Shown here: one piece after another, positions 27,713 to 42,700 of the stretch
Layout of the letters: each line of letters begins with the position of its first letter
How positions within the stretch are numbered: the stretch's first letter is position 1
Program-made: the position numbers and the translations under genes
The notes under the pieces: generated by a model
What the model was told of the DNA's origin: nothing
What the model saw: only the letters and a program-made list of their open reading frames with translations
The model's database searches: none
From: Saccoglossus kowalevskii
Lineage: Eukaryota > Hemichordata > Enteropneusta > Harrimaniidae
Direction of reading: 5' to 3'
Assembly (NCBI RefSeq): GCF_000003605.2
Contig: NW_003158732.1
Span: 28,027 to 84,516, forward strand
Length of the DNA: 56,490 nt

Positions 27713-30700
27713 CTGAAAGAAACCAGCAAACCATACCACAATTGAACTAGAGCAAGATTTCATACTCATTAAGCTTGAGGGTGATTAGATATAAAGTTTC
27801 AACAGTTATTGTAACTACAAGAAATAGAGTTAATAACGGGGATGACAACAAGACAGACATTTTTATTTTTCGCATATAATTTTCCCTTCATTAACATTGA
27901 GGGCAAGAAAGGGAAAAATAATCAAGTAGATATTTATTATAGAACACTAGAATAGGGAGACCTGATTCGCTTTTCTGGGTAATCTGAACTGCCAGCACAT
28001 AAAATATCTAACTCACCGACGTTATTCCTGATGAAGTCTCGACACAGGGGTATGTCAGAATCGCATGATATCACAACAAATAAAGGTCTTCCATTAGTAT
28101 CCTTCATGTTAGCGACAGATCTTAAAGACGGTTTCTTATCCAGCAAGATACCACCCCCGCACTCTACAATGTCTCGTACTTGATCTGCAGTCGGCTGTAC
28201 ACCAGGCGTTACATACAACGTCATTCCCTGAATAATTGTATTTACAGTAGAATATCAACTTCCTGATAATTTTATTAAACTCAACACGACTGAACTCACA
28301 AAGAAGGTTGGACATCAAAACATTTTTTTTAATTGCCAGCTTTATAATTACAACACTTCAAGTAAAACTCCTTGTGAATTATAAACACAATATTGACTCC
28401 ATTAGAACATTTTGATGTGAACTAAATATCACATTTGAATACTTTGCTAATAAATTGTGCATGCATAACTCGGACAGAGATAGAAGCAGAAGCAAATTAT
28501 TGTCATGGAGGAGGTGCCTCCTCACCCTCACCCACACCTACACCTACACCAGAGTACCCTCTAAGCAAACATGGCACTGACAACTTTCTCCAGGAAAGTC
28601 AAGTAAAATATCAATTTTGTTACCATATGACATTAAGCATAAACTTTCACAAATAAGGACATTTTACTGCGCAACATGATGAGGTCACTGAAATTAGATG
28701 AAATACTACCCTTTTCACATTCAGTAGATCATTGTATTGGGTGTCCTGTGACTCATCAATATTCACAAATCCAATATTTACCTTGTAAATATTGTCACTT
28801 TGAGGTTAATAATTAAACCTACAGTATTCACAGCATAAGAATGCAGCAAATAAGAACTCACTTGAAAGACTTTAATTTGAGCAGATCTCAGCAACGATTC
28901 AGACAACTTAAAGGAAAACTGTTCTTCAACTTCATTATCAATCAATGCAAAGTCCCTCTCATCTGTAATAACAAAAACAGAAATACAGCATAACTATTAC
29001 AACTTTATACATTGAACCTTACATTAACCCTTATCTGGTCAAGTCAATATAAAAGTACATAGGGCTGGCAGGCTATGGTTAAATAAACAAGCCATGCAAG
29101 GCACAGTCCCAGTTAGTTATCATATTTAAGATATATAGTTTTGTTTATAGTAATGTAGTTGGCACATAAACATGTCAGATATAGATCCAGAAGCTGATGC
29201 TTGATTATGATGATTTTTTAACATTAAAATAATTGACATTCAGTCATCTTGTATCTGTCCATATTGAGAGATATTGCTCTGGAGCAGCAATAATTAAAAT
29301 AAAATGGCCACCAGTCGGCCATTTTGAATTAGATCTAAAAAACAAAATGACATGCATCAGGGCCCCATAATGTCCAATATATATATACCAATTTTGAACA
29401 AAATCCATCTGTAAACAGCCAAGATCCGGTCTTGGAATGCCAGAAATGATCGATTTCAGTACAAAAATGGCCACCATTCAGCCATCTTAAATCAAATCTT
29501 GAAACAAATTTACGTGCATATGTATAATATTATGTCTGTGTGAAGTTTGAATGTAATCGGTCAAGGCATGTCATATAAGATATAGCAAGAAAGCTTTGCA
29601 AGAGTAAATACACAAGTCCATTTTGCACAAATAATACTTCATGTACTGTATTAATCTTAATGTCCCTTATAGAATAATATAACTTGAATCAACATATATA
29701 ACATATACAGCAACATATGTAAGCAAAATTTGGCAAGAAAAATATTAGCCAATATGTTCCCCAATTAATACTACATTATACTGTTACAGTATTAATCTCA
29801 ATGTACCTTATAAAATAATATAAGGTTATTACGAAGGTACCTCAAAGTATGCACGAAGACAGTACAGCTGCAGTATCGACCGACGCGTACGGAGGTCGAT
29901 GCGACAGCGTACTGTCTAAGTGCATACTTTGAGGTATCTTCGTAATAACCTTATTATTATACATCTTTTCCCTTCAAGGATACATCATGGAAATGCCGAA
30001 ATCCAAAAAGTTTAGAACAGAATCACCAAACTTCTTTGTATGGAGTCCGGTCAAATCTTGGTGGCAGCCATGTTTGTTTTTATTATTCGAGGACGCTTAC
30101 GCGCGTAATCATTCCATATTTGGAATTCGCATTTCCAAATATGGTAGTATGAAAATACCCGGTAAAATAACACAAAATTACGGCACGCTGTAACTTACGG
30201 CGTTACGGTGATGGATGTATAATAATATAAAATAATAATAAAGTTCCTAAATAATAGTGCAGTAATATATTTAAGCAAAATAAATTACTAGCCAGATTTG
30301 AAAAAGCGTGAAACGCTGCACTTTTTGATATATACTACACTTATTTATTTGACAATTTTTTAGAGCTGTTAGTTACTCACATCTGGTTGTCATTATCAGC
30401 AGTATAAAAGCATATCATGAAAATTGCACTTGCTAGTCACACTGAAATGGAACTTGGTTGTCATTTCATAAATTGCAGATGATCAGATAAAATTTGTTTA
30501 AGTTATTGTAACCACAAGAAAGTTTTAATACAGAGTCAATGATGACAACAACAACAAGGCCAGATATTTTCCCCTCATATAAATTGCCTTTCATCTACAA
30601 TGATACACACAAGGTAATAAAATAAAATAAATTCATGATTAATCTTTATAACCCTGAAACACACAATGTTTTGAATACACTATGATTTTCATTATCTGTG

Positions 30701-33700
30701 TAGATACAGACACATGCCCACATCAGTAGATACATACCAATCAGAGACTTGTGTTCATAACTCTTCTCAATCCAAGCAGTAGATACAATGTGCTTACAGA
30801 CTGATACACCAGCTAGAAATTTTGTTGTTCGTGTTATCCCTTTTGATACAAGATGGGTACAATTTTTAATATTGGGAGAAATCTGCCCTCCAAGTTCTTT
30901 TAATTTCTGTAAAAAAGCAGACAAATATGAAGTTCTGGTTTGTTAGTTTGAAGTGAGATTCATTATATAGAGCTGCATTGTTGTCAATTTCTTTATGTAT
31001 TTTATAATGTTCATCAAAAAATTTTTCCCCAAATGTTATTTTGATATTACAGGCTAATTACAGGCTGCTCATGCTGAAAATAACCAAGACTCGACTGACT
31101 GCTTCATATGGTGCGAAAAGTTGTTTTACTTTTCGACAATCCGTGGGATTTAAACATCACAAAAAGCTTTGACAGCTCAAAACCGCAAAATTAAATGTTT
31201 TTACAGTATTTTATGACATCATTAACAAGTCATTGAAAATGACACAGTCCCAGTTAAATTTTTGAAAGTTCTCTTTGTGCTCGTCATATTAAAGCGGAGG
31301 GGTTGTCGCGAACGTGTCCTTGAAACTTGAGTTCCAAGTGGCGTATACAACAGATTGTTTATTTACGTCAAAACACATGTTTCGTGTAGTAGTAATATGG
31401 CCAAAAATAAAAACGGCCGTTATTAGGCCATCTTTGATCTGATTATGAAACACACTGATATGTATGATGTATGTGCCAAATTTGAATGAAAATGGTACAT
31501 AAATTGTGAAAATATAGTAGTAAGGCCAAAAAATCAGATGGCTGCCAATCGGCCATCCTTGACCAGATTTTGAAACAAATAGTCATGGACATGCATCCTA
31601 ACATGTATAAAGTACATGTATGTGCCAAATTTGAATGAAAACTGACAGAGCACGTGCAAGATACGGTAGGAAAAAACAAAAAAACCAGATGCCTGCCAGT
31701 CGACCATCTTTGATCCAATTGCGAAATAAATCGTCATGGACATGTATCCTAACATGTATAATCTATGTACCAAGTTTGGATGAAAACTGACAAAGCATGT
31801 CTAAAATACAACATTTTCAAAAAACAAGATGGCTGCCAGTCGGCCATTTTGAATCGAATCGCTAAACCACTGCATGTGCATATATCCCACATAAAGTACT
31901 AGGCACATGCGAAGATTGAACGGAATCGGTCCAAGGGATTCTGAGATATGACTCCGAACGAACGCACGGATGCACAGACGCACGGACGGACGGAGACCGA
32001 ATTATAAGTCCCTGTTTTCGGACTTTGTCCGAGCGGGGACTAACAATTCTAATATTGTTTTTCTGCTTTGCATTTTTTATAAAGCAGTTCTGTCAAACAC
32101 AAAATAGTTACAAAACTTGTTTTAGCAACAAGTTCCAAATATTCAACAATTCTACTGTCACTTGTGAGCCTCATCAAGACATTTATAGAAATGAATAAAC
32201 AAACACATAAATTAACTAATTAATAAATAAATAAATAAATGAAAATATCACCTGCGTAAGATTCTCAACACCTACAACATCTATACCAGTAAAAAGCACT
32301 CTCGGTTCACAGACTGGAGATCCATCTTCTTTGCCATTTAATCTGTCAAACAAATACAACGTCATATTAGAACAACTTCCCTTGTTCACATTGATGCAGA
32401 AGCGCCATAACATAAAATCCTGTCACTGAACGACGTGTTGCATATTACGAACGTTGTACAGCCTTCATGCATACTTCACTGTATTCTTGTGATACTCTCA
32501 TAATACTGCAAATACTTTAAATGTTCCTGTAACTTGTCATCTAGCTTGAATTAGTTATTTCAAACATATATACTAGTATTCAAGTCAGACATGATTAACC
32601 TCCCCAATATGTAATTGTGTAGTGTTGTTGGTGATGAAACCTACATTGACATTTTGGCGAGATATTCAAGGTAATATTAGGTTAATTATATAATAATTTA
32701 GAATACAGTAGAACGTTGATTATCCGGACGTTGATTATCCGAAATGTTCAGTTATCCGAACCTACTGTGTGTCCCCCAAAGTTTGTATGCAGATCTGGCT
32801 GTGTTCGGTATAATACAAAAGTCAACTGTGAACAATAAATACTACAGTCGTCTTGTGTGATTTCCTGGTGCAATACTTTCAATAAAGCTGTTATCAACAT
32901 GTAATCCGACGTCTTTCATGTGTACGTTCATTGTTTACAGTGTCTGCGCAAACAATGAAACGAATTACAGTATCCAATAATTTCCTAAATTCAGACAAGC
33001 CTATTATGCAACGCCAGTGTTCCACTGTAAATAAAAAATGTCCTAAAAACACAAACTTCACATCAAATGTCTTCTCCACTGTTTACAGTCAGATCCTTAA
33101 CTTTACCAAGTTGTAAGTCACCGCAGTTCGGATACGTTTCCCGGGAAAACTGTACGGGGTTCCACTGCCGTCAAAGAAACTCAGCCATGAGCCGATCCCA
33201 TGTTTTTTTTCCGATTTTTAATTTTAATATCCAGTATCAGAAGTCACATTTTCAGAATAAAAAAAGAAAGAAAATAACTTCTGGGATGTCTTGCCACAGA
33301 AGCGACGCCATTTTAATAGTGCAGTGAAAAAGAGATTGACGAAACGACATAACCTTGATGTTCCTCTTTGATGGTTTATCAGCAGACAACGGCAACCAAT
33401 GACCACAGTCGGCGGGCCGTTTGATGGTTCACTGCGTCAAAGTGTTCATTTCCGGTGATCACAGTAGCCAACCTGGATTTTTACAACAATTTATTATGTC
33501 AATCGTTCTAGGTGTTAAAAACTTTGCTGAATCCAATAAAATCGGGACATCTTGCAGCAGTTTACCATTTGAAAATCCACGAGCAATCTGGTAACATCGA
33601 GCCGATTTATACACAGCGAATACGAAGCGACCTTTCACCTGTTTACTTTATCAGCGTCTTTTATCTAGCGTTGGCATGACTACCCCAGTGAAACACAAAC

Positions 33701-36700
33701 GCAGTGTGCTTGATTTGGACACGAAGGTGTCAATTATAAATCGACTAGAACGTGGGGAAACTGCAAGCAATCTATCTACTATCTATCTACTGTTGGTAAA
33801 TCGACGATATCCGATATCAAGGCAAAACAAAAGCTGGATTCAAGTGCAGGATTTAAACGAAAGATAATGAAAACAGCCAATGACGATCGTTTAGAGAAAT
33901 CAGTCTTCACTTGGTTTTTCCAAGAAAGAAGCAAAGGAACTTTATTATCGCTACATTTTACGGACATTTTGAAACATTTTTTAACATTCCAGCGTGCAAT
34001 TACAAAGTATTACTTTTTAAAATTGCAAATGATTAAATAAAAATGTGTTTAATGACGTACTCTACATGCGCTATTGTTTTATTTCATTACAGTCATGTGC
34101 GTTGGAATTTGTGTGTACACGAGCCTGTAAATTTGAGCACGCCCACACAAGATCGCATATCTGAACTGTTTGCATAACCGAACAAATCTATCTACTATCT
34201 ATCTACTGTTGGTAAATCGACGATATCCGATATCAAGGCAAAACAAAAGCTGGATTCAAGTGCAGGATTTAAACGAAAGATAATGAAAACAGCCAATGAC
34301 GATCGTTTAGAGAAATCAGTCTTCACTTGGTTTTTCCAAGAAAGAAGCAAAGGAACTTTATTATCGCTACATTTTACGGACATTTTGAAACATTTTTTAA
34401 CATTCCAGCGTGCAATTACAAAGTATTACTTTTTAAAATTGCAAATGATTAAATAAAAATGTGTTTAATGACGTACTCTACATGCGCTATTGTTTGATTT
34501 CATTACAGTCATGTGCGTTGGAATTTGTGTGTACACGAGCCTGTAAATTTGAGCACGCCCACACAAGATCGCATATCTGAACTGTTTGCATAACCGAACA
34601 AAAAGCATGTCCCCCTAACAGTACGGATAATCGACGTTCTACTGTACTTTATTTTTGCTTGGAATCAATTTTTGCTATTTCGCTGAAGGAATGATTCAGT
34701 GAAAATAAAATCCAACAAATATACCTTTTTTTTCTATATTTTAAATTAAACTTGTCAAAAATCAGTGAAAATAAATTCCATACAGAACATTCAAAAAGTC
34801 TTTTCAGCGAAAACTAATTCCAGCTAAAATAAATTATTTTACAGTATTTGAATATTGCCTCGATTCCTGGTACATGTTTTAACATTGCCAAGACATAATT
34901 CTAAACATTAACAAAATTGGTCTTATAAAAAATCTCTAATGCTCTGCCAATATAGGATTGAAAAAATCTGAAAATGGTTATGCAAATTAGGTTATTAATA
35001 TGCACAGGTTTCAACAAATCACTAAAAAGGGTTACCGATTATTCCATAACATGTATGTACCAAGTGAAATTTGATTAGTGGTTCATGAGATATTGGTTGA
35101 CTAAATTGAACAGTTATTATACAAATAAGGTATAATTACGCACAGATATCAACCTAAACCTAATCAGAATTGAACTTGATCCCAGAGCATACACTTTAAA
35201 TATTTTTTGAAGACCGTGGGGTTCTCCCCAGGACTGTTCCCAACTGTTTCATTTCAGATAAACAATAGAGCCAATTTACCAATGAATACAATAAAGGGGA
35301 TTAACATATTGTTGTTATGCAAATTAGCCAATACTCAATTCTATATTTCTGGGGGGAACACTTGACTGTCACAACATACCGTGATCTCTTAGCAGGGTTT
35401 TCAATCTCATCAACGGCATTTCTACCACTTCCATTCATTTCATGATTTGCGTTGTTGGCACTTCTGATATCATCTGATCCTTTTAAATTTGTACTTGGTT
35501 TGAAATTCTGCAATAAGATTAAGATAAGAACAGTGTACACCATTACTGTTTATCTGGTCAAGTCAATGTAAAAGTACATTGGGCTGGCAGGACAATGGTT
35601 AATCTTTTCCTATTAGACATTTTCTGCATTCTTTTCTTATATTCTTTAATATTTCTGGAAGTGAACCCTAATTTTGGAGCCAACAGACAATATTGTAATC
35701 AATTTTCAGTTTTTACTGGAAAAATAATTTGGAAAGAGCGTTCAGACTAAACGGGACTATTTTGTGAATTTGTGATGAAAAGAGGAAACTGGTGGTGAAA
35801 AGGTTGATCTAAATTATTTAACACAAAAATTTCTGTAATAACATAAGATGGAGTGATTATGGTCGTCCAAATAGACAACACTGGCTGTTGTAGCCATCAG
35901 TCATTTAAACAAGCAGCCTCTCGGCTAAGATAGCTCTACTGTTAGTTTTCAAGAAGAAGTCGAAAAAGTTGATGCGAACACTGGAGTACAACAACTAACA
36001 CGATGAGCTCTGCTCGATGAAGTCAGCAGCGGAGCTAATAAACAATATTTTAAATTGACAGACAACCATAAATATCTCATTATTTTCCCGACCAATACCA
36101 TGTCAAATGTACAAGTTAGTGATCCACAACAAAATAATCAAACCTCCATGTAAAGACCATGGATGGTCATACTCATGACCGTTTAACTTAAAGGCCGGTA
36201 GTGGTCGTGCAAAGCATGCGCGAGATATATGGGTCTCATACATGTATAAACACAGATGGCGACTTTTACTGTTATGCAGATCAACGAGTACCAACTGAGA
36301 CGTTTCCAAGCTTTAACTAGGTATTTTTTAGGCGAGTGGAAGGTATCGAAAGAGTCACAGGCGGTTATCGGTGCAAGTCGCGCCCAGGCCAACCCTCATA
36401 CTTGTGATATTCATTTGAAGAGCGCATTGGATTGTGGGAAAATCAATGTTTATCAACACAAATAATGCACACATGTGGCGCAACAACTACCACCCTTTAA
36501 ATTAGGATGATATGACTGTCATTTGATAGCATATGATCAAACAAAACATAACTAAATTGAAAGATATCTAGTATTGCTTTGGAAAAATTTTTGGTGTTCG
36601 GAAACATGTCACTTTGTCATGTTGAGCTAAATAATTACAATACTGGTTGTCGCTGAAGGAATGATTCAGTGAAAATAAAATTCTGCGAATATATCTTTTT

Positions 36701-39700
36701 TTCTATATTTTACATTCAACTTGTGAAAAATCAGTGAAAACAAATAACACCCAAAATGTCTTTTCAGCTAAAATAAATTCCAGCTAAAATAAAGTATTTT
36801 ACAGTACACATTTCTAAACACGAGTGATGAAGGAGCCCTTTTGCCACACAAATGCGTACATGTACTTATACATGCACAGGTACACCTACCTTCAGTGCAG
36901 CTTGTGATATCTTCAGTGGTGATGTCCAAGGACCTGTGATAAAACAATATAGATCACAACTTTAAAACGAAACATTTTTCAGAAGACAAATTAATGCTAG
37001 CCAGCCAACTGTTTCTTTTTGAAGTTGTTCTCATCAGGGACTTTAACTGGGCATCATTATCTTAACAGTTTCAAAAGCTTTCGTGATATTATCCTGGAAT
37101 AGGTGATAACGATCCAACAAAATGAACTACCCATTTTTTGTGTTCAAATTGACTACACATGTACATGTTGCTATGCGCAGTATGAAACCTACCGTATATA
37201 AAGTAGAAAGCACACTAATTGCGATGATAATACTCACCAACTCGACATAATACCCACCAACTCGACATAACGCCCTAGTACTCTACATAACTCCCAACTA
37301 CTCGACATAATGCCCACTTACTCGACATAATGCCCAACTACTCGACATAATGCCCAACTACTCGACATAATGCCCAACTACTCGACATAATGCCCAACTA
37401 CTCGACATAATGCCCACCTACTCGACATAATGCCCACCTACTCGACATAATGCCCACCTACTCGACATAATGCCCACCTACTCGACATAATGCCCACCTA
37501 CTCGACATAATGCCCACCTACTCGACATAATGCCCACCTACTCGACATAATGCCCACCTACTCGACATAATGCCCACCTACTCGACATAATGCCCACCTA
37601 CTCGACATAATGCCCACCTACTCGACATAATGCCCACCTACTCGACATAATGCCCACCTACTCGACATAATGCCCACCTACTCGACATACTGCCCACCTA
37701 CTCGACATACTGCCCACCTACTCGACATAATGCCCACCTACTCGACATAATGCCCACCTACTCGACATCAGATTGGACACTACAAGTAAGTGTGATTCAT
37801 AGCACATACACATAAACTAATTGAAACGAACAAACAAATAAACACATACCCATGAGAGGATTATTGAAAAAGTAATCAAGTTTGAGTGGTTCATCTTGGT
37901 CATACATTTGAAACCGGGGCACTCCCATGTTGCGTAGAGCATCAATATATCCCAGCGCTATGTCACTCAGCCACTGGGCATTGACGATGTTTGTTCTCCA
38001 TTCTTTGGCCTTCTCATACTTCGCACCTTCAAGTCGATTACAAACGAGTACGGTATTGCCTTTGGTAAAATTTCCAGTGTATCGTGCACCTATTATTTCT
38101 ATGAGAATCTTAATGTCATTCCTCTCTCTACCTTCAAACCCAGTAACCGCCATGACCTATATGGCAGAACACAAAAGACAAAACTAATATATCAAGTGGT
38201 CATCTTATACCATAATCCCTGAGTTGCAATAGATGGCACCCTCTCAACAGCTAGATGCAACCCAGCGGTAATCCTATTTTTACTTGCAAATGATTTAAGT
38301 ATGTCAGTATATAGCATATATGTTATGCTTCAGTGTTCACAGTTCGATGATTGCCACTACAATTTGATACTACCGTACATGTTCGACTCAGCGCCCATGT
38401 TCAACTAAGCGTCCATCCCCCACTTCTGAAGTATTTCTGATGTCAGGTTCACGTTTGGCTTGGCGTCCACCCCTTCCAAAATGCTTCAAATTTGACTGTC
38501 TAATCGGTAAACCTTGTCTTTGACTGTTACAGCCCTGAACCATGGTAAATACTTCATTCCATTTTCAGTTTAGTTTTTGAGAAAAAAATCATGCCATTTT
38601 TTGCCAAAATTAATTCCAACAAATAGTACTTCGACATTGATATTTCACTTCCGCATTGCATTGCCAGAACACCTTTGAGAATTCCTGGAAAATTGCGTTA
38701 ATACAACACATTCTGATTGGTTGATAACAGACATGACCCATTAGGTCAAAGGACGTTGTTGTTGGTCAAATCATGCGGGAAAACATCATGGCAGAAATTG
38801 CTTTGCATCAACATTTTGCGTACAATCAAAAATATTCAAAGAAGATAAATGATCGTTTTCTTACAGACCCTAATAAATTTACACAGTAAATTCTGATGGT
38901 ATGTAACTAATCATGTAATAAAATGTGCATATTTTTTTGATCATTTCTGTTTCGTCATTGTAAATGTGATGTGGAAATCAATGACAATGCAACTCATTTT
39001 GCAATTTAATTTTAATTTCACCAAAAAAGACGTACTGTTCCTCATAATCTGATACATGGTGGTGAACAAAAATTGTCTTTTGGCCAATTTTCTAAGTAGG
39101 GTGCTTGACTATAAAGCGTACCCCCCTAAAAAACATGATAAGCTGAGTACTGTGTGGGTTGAGTCAGATGAGTATGGTAATGAAACAGAAAATGTTTTAT
39201 AAAAAAAAGAACTCATAGATTGACAGTTATTGTCGCTTTAAATAATTTGAACTTTCGGAACATTCATATTTACACATAGCTGTACGCTTTATTATTTAGC
39301 TGTAATCATTGTCAATTTGCATATTTAATAACAATTGTCAAGATGACCAGGGAAAATATATTAACATGGAGTTACTAAAACCTTACAACACAAACCAAAA
39401 CATGAGGGGAATATAACACATTGTTTTGAATGAAGGTCAAAGTTCAAGACTAAGACTTACATGATCTTTAGATGGAGAAGGATGTACTGGGTATACAGTT
39501 GGAAGATGTAGCGCCCTCCATGGTGGGGACATCTTTTTTTCAGCCACACAGTCATTCAACCAGTGTCCGGTCACTACTCGTTTACCATCTTTCACTGCCT
39601 GTAATCAACAATACAATTACATACAATAATGTAAACAATTTTATTATTATCAATATCAATTTCTGAAATTTAATAATTTGTGAGGCATTCAAGAATGAAC

Positions 39701-42700
39701 TGCTGTCTATATGTACTATATTACTTTATTTTAGCTGGAAATTAATTTTATATGAAAAACCTTTTTGGATGTTTAGTATGGGGTTTATTTTCACTGATTT
39801 TTGACGAGATGAATGTAAAACATAAGAAAAAATGTATATTCACTGGATTTTATTTTTACTGAATTATCCTTTCAGCAAAAATAGCCTAAATAAATTCTAA
39901 GCGAAAATAAAGTATTTTACAGAAGATAAAGCAGCAAATGTTGGCTCTTCTGGGATATAAAGTCTGAACAATTTGAAGGGTCACATATCACTCATGGGAT
40001 CCAACTCTGAAAACTAAATGAGGGCACAACTACAGACCAATGCCCAGGTGAATATATGCTAATAAGACAACCAATGAGACTTACCAGCTTAAAGACGTCA
40101 GTTTTCTGTGTATCACACACCACATGTGTGATTCTTTCTGAGTAGCATTCATCTACAACTCCACTGAATTTGACGATCACCTAATAATAACAAATATATG
40201 CAAGTTTGAATCAAAAAAAGTTACAAAGAATTTCTGTATGCTAAGGAATGTTGGCAGCAAAGATAGAAGTCACACAGTGTTTAGGAATTGACAACGGCAA
40301 AATTATTTTAAGAAATATATAAAGTTTGAACACAAGTCAAAAATAAGGGGCCATAACTGCATTCACTAAAACAAAATGGCCACGAGTCGGCCATTTTGAG
40401 TCTGTGCATTACAGACTATGAAGTTCAATGCACTCACCAAGTACAAAATCTGTTTTGTATGAACATGATCTTTTTACGCAATAGCAAAAATGAATTTTTA
40501 ACATTAAAAACAACCGCAATTTGGCCATCAAATGTATAAATATGCACATGTCAGACATGATGTATATGTAAAGTTTGTAGTTCCGGAACTGCATTCAATT
40601 AAAAAAAGGTCACCAGTAGGTAATTTTGAATATTGCGTTGGGGTATATGTTTTTCAATGTTTATACCAAGCTTGAAGTGAAACTTCCATACATATACATG
40701 ACCAAAATCTGATTCAGAAATGGTAGAAATGATGATTTTGGCATCTTGAAATCTGATCATTAAACAATTATATGAATTTGTGTGACATGATGTATGATTA
40801 TTATGAAAATTAGGTCATAATAAAATAGGGCAAAAAAATGTAAAAAATTCTATGGAAATATAATAAATGCTTCTTGAATTATAAAAATTACAATATTTAT
40901 ATGCAAGAATTTCAACCCCAATTCAACAAGACCGTGGCTGACTTCAACCAGCTGGACTATTCCTAATCCTATTCATTTGTTTCGACAAAGTGCCTAAAAA
41001 TATTCACACCTCTTTATTGTTAAGCAGTGATAGGATGTCAGACACGCAATGAAACTACTTTTGTTCTTGCGACAACCTTTGTCAATACTCCTTAAGAATA
41101 CGCCTGTGTCGCAAGTTTTCGACAATTAGCTGTTATCACCGTAAAACTGTTAAAGCGCAGTAGTCGTCGCGCTGCGCATGTTCGAAATTTGTGTTGATAA
41201 ACATTGATTCTCCCACAATCCAATGCGCTCTTCAAATGGAAATCACAAGTATGAGGTTTGCCCTGGGCGCAAATTGCACTAATTACTGCCGGTGACTCAT
41301 TCGATACCTTCCAATCACATGAAAATTACCCAATTAAAGCTTGGAAACGTGTCAGTTCGCACTCGTTGATCTGCGCAACAGTCAAAGTCGCCATCTTTGT
41401 TTATATGAGACCCATATATCTCGCACATGTGCAGCGCGACGACTACCGAGCTTTAAATTCTTTTTCAATGCTCAGTTTATCTTTTGAAAACAGCTAATTT
41501 CTTGATTTAAATAAAAATCATGTCGTTTTCCCACAGAAATAAATACCAAAAGATTGCACTACATTATCGTAAATCTCTTCCCTGTTGCATTCACCATGAA
41601 GTCACCGAACTGTCATTAACATATTTAAATGAGCTAAGGTAGTTTGAACACGTGGGCACCATCCAGCATTTCAGGGTTCTCCCCAGGGCTTTTTAGCGCC
41701 GAGGTCCGCGGCGCTATACCTGTGAATCTCGGCGCTTCACTTGGGACCTCGGCGCTATGTGTTCCCACCTCGGCGCTTGATTTCATATTTGACATGCCAA
41801 TATCAGATGTGAAAAAGCTTTGTTCGCCACGCCGGTCGGCCCCGACCGTCACTCAAAATTAGTGACCACCACGGAANNNNNNNNNNNNNNNNNNNNNNNN
41901 NNNNNNNNNNNNNNNNNNNNNNNNNNNNNNNNNNNNNNNNNNNNNNNNNNNNNNNNNNNNNNNNNNNNNNNNNNNNNNNNNNNNNNNNNNNNNNNNNNNN
42001 NNNNNNNNNNNNNNNNNNNNNNNNNNNNNNNNNNNNNNNNNNNNNNNNNNNNNNNNNNNNNNNNNNNNNNNNNNNNNNNNNNNNNNNNNNNNNNNNNNNN
42101 NNNNNNNNNNNNNNNNNNNNNNNNNNNNNNNNNNNNNNNNNNNNNNNNNNNNNNNNNNNNNNNNNNNNNNNNNNNNNNNNNNNNNNNNNNNNNNNNNNNN
42201 NNNNNNNNNNNNNNNNNNNNNNNNNNNNNNNNNNNNNNNNNNNNNNNNNNNNNNNNNNNNNNNNNNNNNNNNNNNNNNNNNNNNNNNNNNNNNNNNNNNN
42301 NNNNNNNNNNNNNNNNNNNNNNNNNNNNNNNNNNNNNNNNNNNNNNNNNNNNNNNNNNNNNNNNNNNNNNNNNNNNNNNNNNNNNNNNNNNNNNNNNNNN
42401 NNNNNNNNNNNNNNNNNNNNNNNNNNNNNNNNNNNNNNNNNNNNNNNNNNNNNNNNNNNNNNNNNNNNNNNNNNNNNNNNNNNNNNNNNNNNNNNNNNNN
42501 NNNNNNNNNNNNNNNNNNNNNNNNNNNNNNNNNNNNNNNNNNNNNNNNNNNNNNNNNNNNNNNNNNNNNNNNNNNNNNNNNNNNNNNNNNNNNNNNNNNN
42601 NNNNNNNNNNNNNNNNNNNNNNNNNNNNNNNNCCAAGTAAGTTATGTCACGTCGTAACTTTGATGATCGTTTTGAAGCTTTATTTGTTCGCTCATTACTG

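Larger units (their letters stand above)
32706..34644 (+). mobile_element. Tigger/pogo-type DNA transposon remnant
   Basis: The termini CAGTAGAACGTTGATTATCC (left) and, reverse-complemented, CAGTAGAACGTCGATTATCC (right) are flanked by TA on both sides, as expected for Tc1/mariner-pogo elements. A broken transposase N terminus begins near 33676 (VLDLDTKVSIINRLERGE), a CENP-B/pogo-type DNA-binding helix region, followed after a frame break by VGKSTISDIKAKQK. The DDE catalytic domain is absent, so it is non-autonomous. It lies in intron 11. Confidence 0.85.

Noticed and set aside
31443..31983. Overlapping minus-strand ORFs of 60-91 aa
   Set aside because: Frames within tandem subunits of a dispersed repeat; no conservation or signals.
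37229..37770. CRISPR-like regular array
   Set aside because: 20-bp units are directly adjacent without unique spacers, in an animal intron; a minisatellite.
38343..39180. Possible inverted-repeat element (GACTCAGCGCCC near 38388 versus TGAGTCAGATGAG near 39160)
   Set aside because: Terminal similarity too weak and no target duplication found.
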